Of a stretch of 34,181 nucleotides of DNA, positions 32,115 through 34,181 are shown one piece after another (positions within the stretch are counted from its first letter, which is position 1; every line of letters starts with the position of its first letter). Both the position numbers and the translations under genes were made by a program. The DNA is from Bacteroidota bacterium (GTDB lineage Bacteria; Bacteroidota; Bacteroidia; Chitinophagales; Saprospiraceae). A model generated the notes under the pieces. It saw only the letters and a list, made by a program, of their open reading frames with translations. It ran no database searches and was not told the origin of the DNA. The DNA is taken from the NCBI GenBank assembly GCA_011321935.1, contig DROJ01000335.1, positions 1 through 34,181 on the forward strand. Reading direction: 5' to 3'.

Positions 32115-32213
32115 TCGAAATCCCGGAGGGATTTAACATGAATAACCCCGGATGCCTACCGGCAGGCAGGCATCCGGGGTTATTCAAATTTAATTCCTTC
32201 GGAATTTCAAGAG
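32115..32213. repeat. Nested palindrome with self-palindromic arms
   Basis: Inner arms GAATAACCCCGGATGCCT (32141-32158, 32169-32186) enclose ACCGGCAGGC. The outer arms pair imperfectly and each is a small hairpin itself: AAATCCC-GGA-GGGATTT on the left and AATTCC-TTC-GGAATT on the right. The core resembles the CCTGCCTG/CAGGCAGG element in the rsmB-like gene. Confidence 0.8.
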
Positions 32214-32249
32214 GTGTTGAGTAGATACCTTTTCATAAAAATTCAAACG

Positions 32250-32864
32250 ATGAAAAAATTATTGAGAATTGATGCAAGTTCAAGGCAAAAAGATTCCCGC
32301 TCACGGGAAGTGGCCGATTATTTTCAAAAAAAATGGGAGGCGGGAAACCCAGCGGGGACAGTCGTTCTCAGGGATTTAGTATTGTCTCCATTGCCGCATA
32401 TAAAAGATGCGACCATACAGGGTTTTTATACCCCTACCGAAAATTTCACTCCTGAATTAGTGGAAGCAACTGCTCTTTCTGATCAGGTAATAAATGAAAT
32501 GAAATCCGCCGATGATATATTGATTAGCACCCCGCTTTATAATTTTAGCATCCCCTCTGCATTAAAGGCATATATAGATCATTTGTCCCGCATAAACAAA
32601 ACTTTTGGTATGGATGCGGAGGGCAATTTTTTTGGAATGCTAAAAAATAAAAAGACATATATCGTGACATCAAAAGGAGCGGTATATAAAGGTACGCCAA
32701 TCGAAGCATTGGATATGCAGGAACCATATCTGAAATTAATATTGCCGTTTTTGGGATTGGAAATTGCGGATATATTCAGCGTAGAAGGGACAACTACCGA
32801 TGAGTCTATTTTTAATAAATCAAAAACAAATGCGCTGAAAAGGATTGAACAAATTTTTAATTAA
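32250..32864 (+). CDS. azoR: FMN-dependent NADH-azoreductase
   Basis: A 204-residue flavodoxin-fold oxidoreductase, usual length for AzoR. From the ATG at 32250, the N-terminus LLRIDASSRQKDSRSREVADYF binds the FMN phosphate, TPLYNFSIPSALKAYIDHL (about 94-112) is the conserved P-Y/M-NF-IP-LK motif, and VTSKGAVY is the third FMN-contact loop. These enzymes reduce quinones and azo compounds with NADH via bound FMN, often under electrophile stress. The AraC gene upstream could control it, but a nested palindrome separates them. Confidence 0.9.
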   Translation: MKKLLRIDASSRQKDSRSREVADYFQKKWEAGNPAGTVVLRDLVLSPLPHIKDATIQGFYTPTENFTPELVEATALSDQVINEMKSADDILISTPLYNFSIPSALKAYIDHLSRINKTFGMDAEGNFFGMLKNKKTYIVTSKGAVYKGTPIEALDMQEPYLKLILPFLGLEIADIFSVEGTTTDESIFNKSKTNALKRIEQIFN

Positions 32865-32898
32865 TTAAAACGTAAAATATAATTGTTGAGCAAGCCCC

Positions 32899-33033
32899 TT
32901 TGAGGTGATGCCTTTGCGGGGCTATGCGGGAGGAAAGGCGTTGCCTCAAAAATCAAAAATCAAAAATCAAAAATCGGAGGTGTGAGTCAACGCCTTTCTC
33001 CCCGCACTGCCCCCGTAAAGGCATCGCCTCAAA
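32899..33033. repeat. Nested palindrome with CAAAAAT heptamers in the loop
   Basis: The outer pair is TTTGAGGTGATGCC...GCGGGG with its complement near 33011-33033. The inner pair is GCGGGAGGAAAGGCGTTG with CAACGCCTTTCTCCCCGC (32926-32943, 32988-33005). The loop holds four perfect CAAAAAT heptamers (32947-32974). The outer arm is shared with 13402-13438. Confidence 0.85.
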
Positions 33034-33078
33034 GAGCCTGCTATACAGTTAGCGTTTAATTGAGTAAAACAAAAAAAT

Positions 33079-33942
33079 ATGAAAATAACATTTATCGGAT
33101 TAGGGATAATGGGAAGCCGAATGGCCGCCAACCTATTAAAAAACGGAGCGGATATTACCGTATATAACCGCTCCAAAACCCCCGTCAATATATTGGTAAA
33201 AAAAGGCGCAAAAACCGCCGCCTCAATAAATGCCGCTGTCGAAAATGCCGACATTGTTTTCAGTATGATTTCCACGCCGGAAGCAGTGGCGCAAGTGTTT
33301 TTAAAAGAAAGCGGCGCATTATCGGCGATGAAAAAAAATGCCATTTGGGCGGACTGTTCAACGGTCAATCCCTCCTTTAGTTTAAAACAAAAAGCGGCAG
33401 CAGATAAAGCAGGAATCCGTTTTTTAGATGCACCCGTCGCCGGAACAAAACCCCATGCGGAAAATGCGGAATTGGTGTTTTTTGTGGGAGGGAAAAAATC
33501 AGTTTTAAAAGAGGTCGAACCATATCTAAATTTTATGGGCAAAAAAATAATGTACGTTGGCGGAGCAGGAAAAGGTGCGTCCTTTAAAATGCTGGTCAAT
33601 ATAATGCTTGCGCAATCCATGATTATATTTTCGGAAGCAATATTGCTGGGCGAAAAAATGGGGATGGAAAAAGATTTTTTATTAAATGTAATTCCGGGTT
33701 TGGTAGTCGCTGCGCCGTTCACCAAATTCAAATCAGAAATGTTGCGGTCGGGAAATTATGAAGTACAATTTCCATTGGAGTGGATGCACAAAGATCTGCA
33801 CTTGGCCGCTGTCACTGCATATGAGTTGGGCCAGCCCTTATACCTTGCTAATATTGCAAAAGAAATATTTGCTGGCGCAAATAAAAAAGGATTGGGGCGA
33901 TTGGATTTTGCTGCGGTTCATCGGTATTTGGAAAAGGGGTAG
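33079..33942 (+). CDS. Beta-hydroxyacid dehydrogenase (HIBADH / glyoxylate-succinic semialdehyde reductase-like)
   Basis: A 287-residue NAD(P)-dependent oxidoreductase. The Rossmann motif is IGLGIMGSRMAANLL (GLGIMG at 7-12), the substrate loop is DCSTVNPS, DAPVAGTKP follows, and the catalytic Lys is K170 in GAGKGASFKMLVN. YNRSKTP after the second strand, with an Arg, suggests NADPH use. Family members reduce 3-hydroxyisobutyrate semialdehyde, tartronate semialdehyde, glyoxylate or succinic semialdehyde. The segment AELVFFVGG is slightly different from the common G(T/A)L(T/S)IMVGG. It is followed by a terminator hairpin. Confidence 0.92.
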   Translation: MKITFIGLGIMGSRMAANLLKNGADITVYNRSKTPVNILVKKGAKTAASINAAVENADIVFSMISTPEAVAQVFLKESGALSAMKKNAIWADCSTVNPSFSLKQKAAADKAGIRFLDAPVAGTKPHAENAELVFFVGGKKSVLKEVEPYLNFMGKKIMYVGGAGKGASFKMLVNIMLAQSMIIFSEAILLGEKMGMEKDFLLNVIPGLVVAAPFTKFKSEMLRSGNYEVQFPLEWMHKDLHLAAVTAYELGQPLYLANIAKEIFAGANKKGLGRLDFAAVHRYLEKG

Positions 33943-33968
33943 TTTTTGTCATTTGAACTTGAACAATT

Positions 33969-34001
33969 AAAAGGTTTTTCCGTTTTTCGGGAAAGCCTTT
34001 T
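33969..34001 (+). terminator. Terminator hairpin of the dehydrogenase gene
   Basis: A 14-bp stem starting AAAAGG and ending CCTTTT, with two G-T pairs and loop TTTTT, followed by TGTTGTTTT. It lies 26 nt after the stop codon. Confidence 0.8.
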
Positions 34002-34040
34002 GTTGTTTTATATAAAATGAGAGAAGGTGGCGGTTTCCTT

Positions 34041-34073
34041 AGGTTTACTAAACTTTTAAAGTTTAGTAAACCT
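34041..34073. repeat. Perfect 33-bp palindrome
   Basis: AGGTTTACTAAACTTT and its complement around a single central base. It follows the terminator and has no neighbouring gene inside the window, so its role is open; it matches the general style of short palindromes elsewhere in the window. Confidence 0.8.
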
Positions 34074-34181
34074 AACCCTAAATGAACGAGGTTTTACAAA
34101 AAAATAAATTACGTTTGGTATTGCTTGCGAGTTTGCTAATTTAGCGGCTTTATCCGGTTTTCAAAGCAAAATAATATATGG

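Overview
The window looks like a chromosomal piece of a Bacteroidota bacterium, most likely from the Saprospirales (this placement is inference). The evidence is two secreted proteins ending in type IX secretion (T9SS) sorting domains, A-rich leaders in place of Shine-Dalgarno sites, promoters of the TTTG-N20-TAnnTTTG type, a Bacteroidota-style YidC, and a TIR protein carrying an N-terminal effector-associated domain. No rRNA, tRNA, CRISPR array or complete transposase gene was seen.

Layout. 1-558: the 5' part of a protein paralogous to the one at 13445-14851. 935-3563: an orphan LytS-type histidine kinase and an aldehyde dehydrogenase. 3644-6141: a secreted PHP phosphoesterase and, divergently, an RsmB-like rRNA methyltransferase whose N-terminus carries two repeat-derived insertions. 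6321-7086: a ParE-type toxin-antitoxin pair split by a 209-bp MITE. 7212-8940: a SMUG2-like uracil-DNA glycosylase and an unknown one-TM protein. 9583-12175: yidC and a DUF6438-type lipoprotein. 12475-14851: an EAD11-TIR protein and an unknown helical protein. 15055-18773: a T9SS surface protein and a small secreted protein. 19311-22304: a methyltransferase, a PIG3-like quinone oxidoreductase and an acidic Cys-rich protein. 22772-26795: an alkylglycerol-monooxygenase-like enzyme and a SulP transporter. 27049-29791: a hotdog protein, the remnant of a regulator, and an arylsulfotransferase-like T9SS protein. 30187-33942: an esterase, an AraC regulator, an FMN azoreductase and a beta-hydroxyacid dehydrogenase.

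Most genes are single housekeeping or accessory genes rather than one pathway. The only clear operon is the toxin-antitoxin pair. The esterase, AraC, azoreductase and dehydrogenase run in the same direction and could share a stress or detoxification role, but spacing and intervening palindromes argue against one transcript.

The most striking content lies between the genes. Almost every gap holds perfect or near-perfect palindromes, often nested several deep. The layers act as modules: the same outer arm occurs around different cores, the same core inside different outer arms, and substitutions are compensated on both arms. Some modules have entered coding DNA (the rsmB-like gene and the kinase tail). 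Two MITE families are also visible with intact target duplications, one MITE inserted into the terminal repeat of another. Short tandem heptamers and an octamer array directly before a start codon add a further repeat class. The nested modular palindromes and the EAD11-TIR gene are the best candidates for something not yet fully described.
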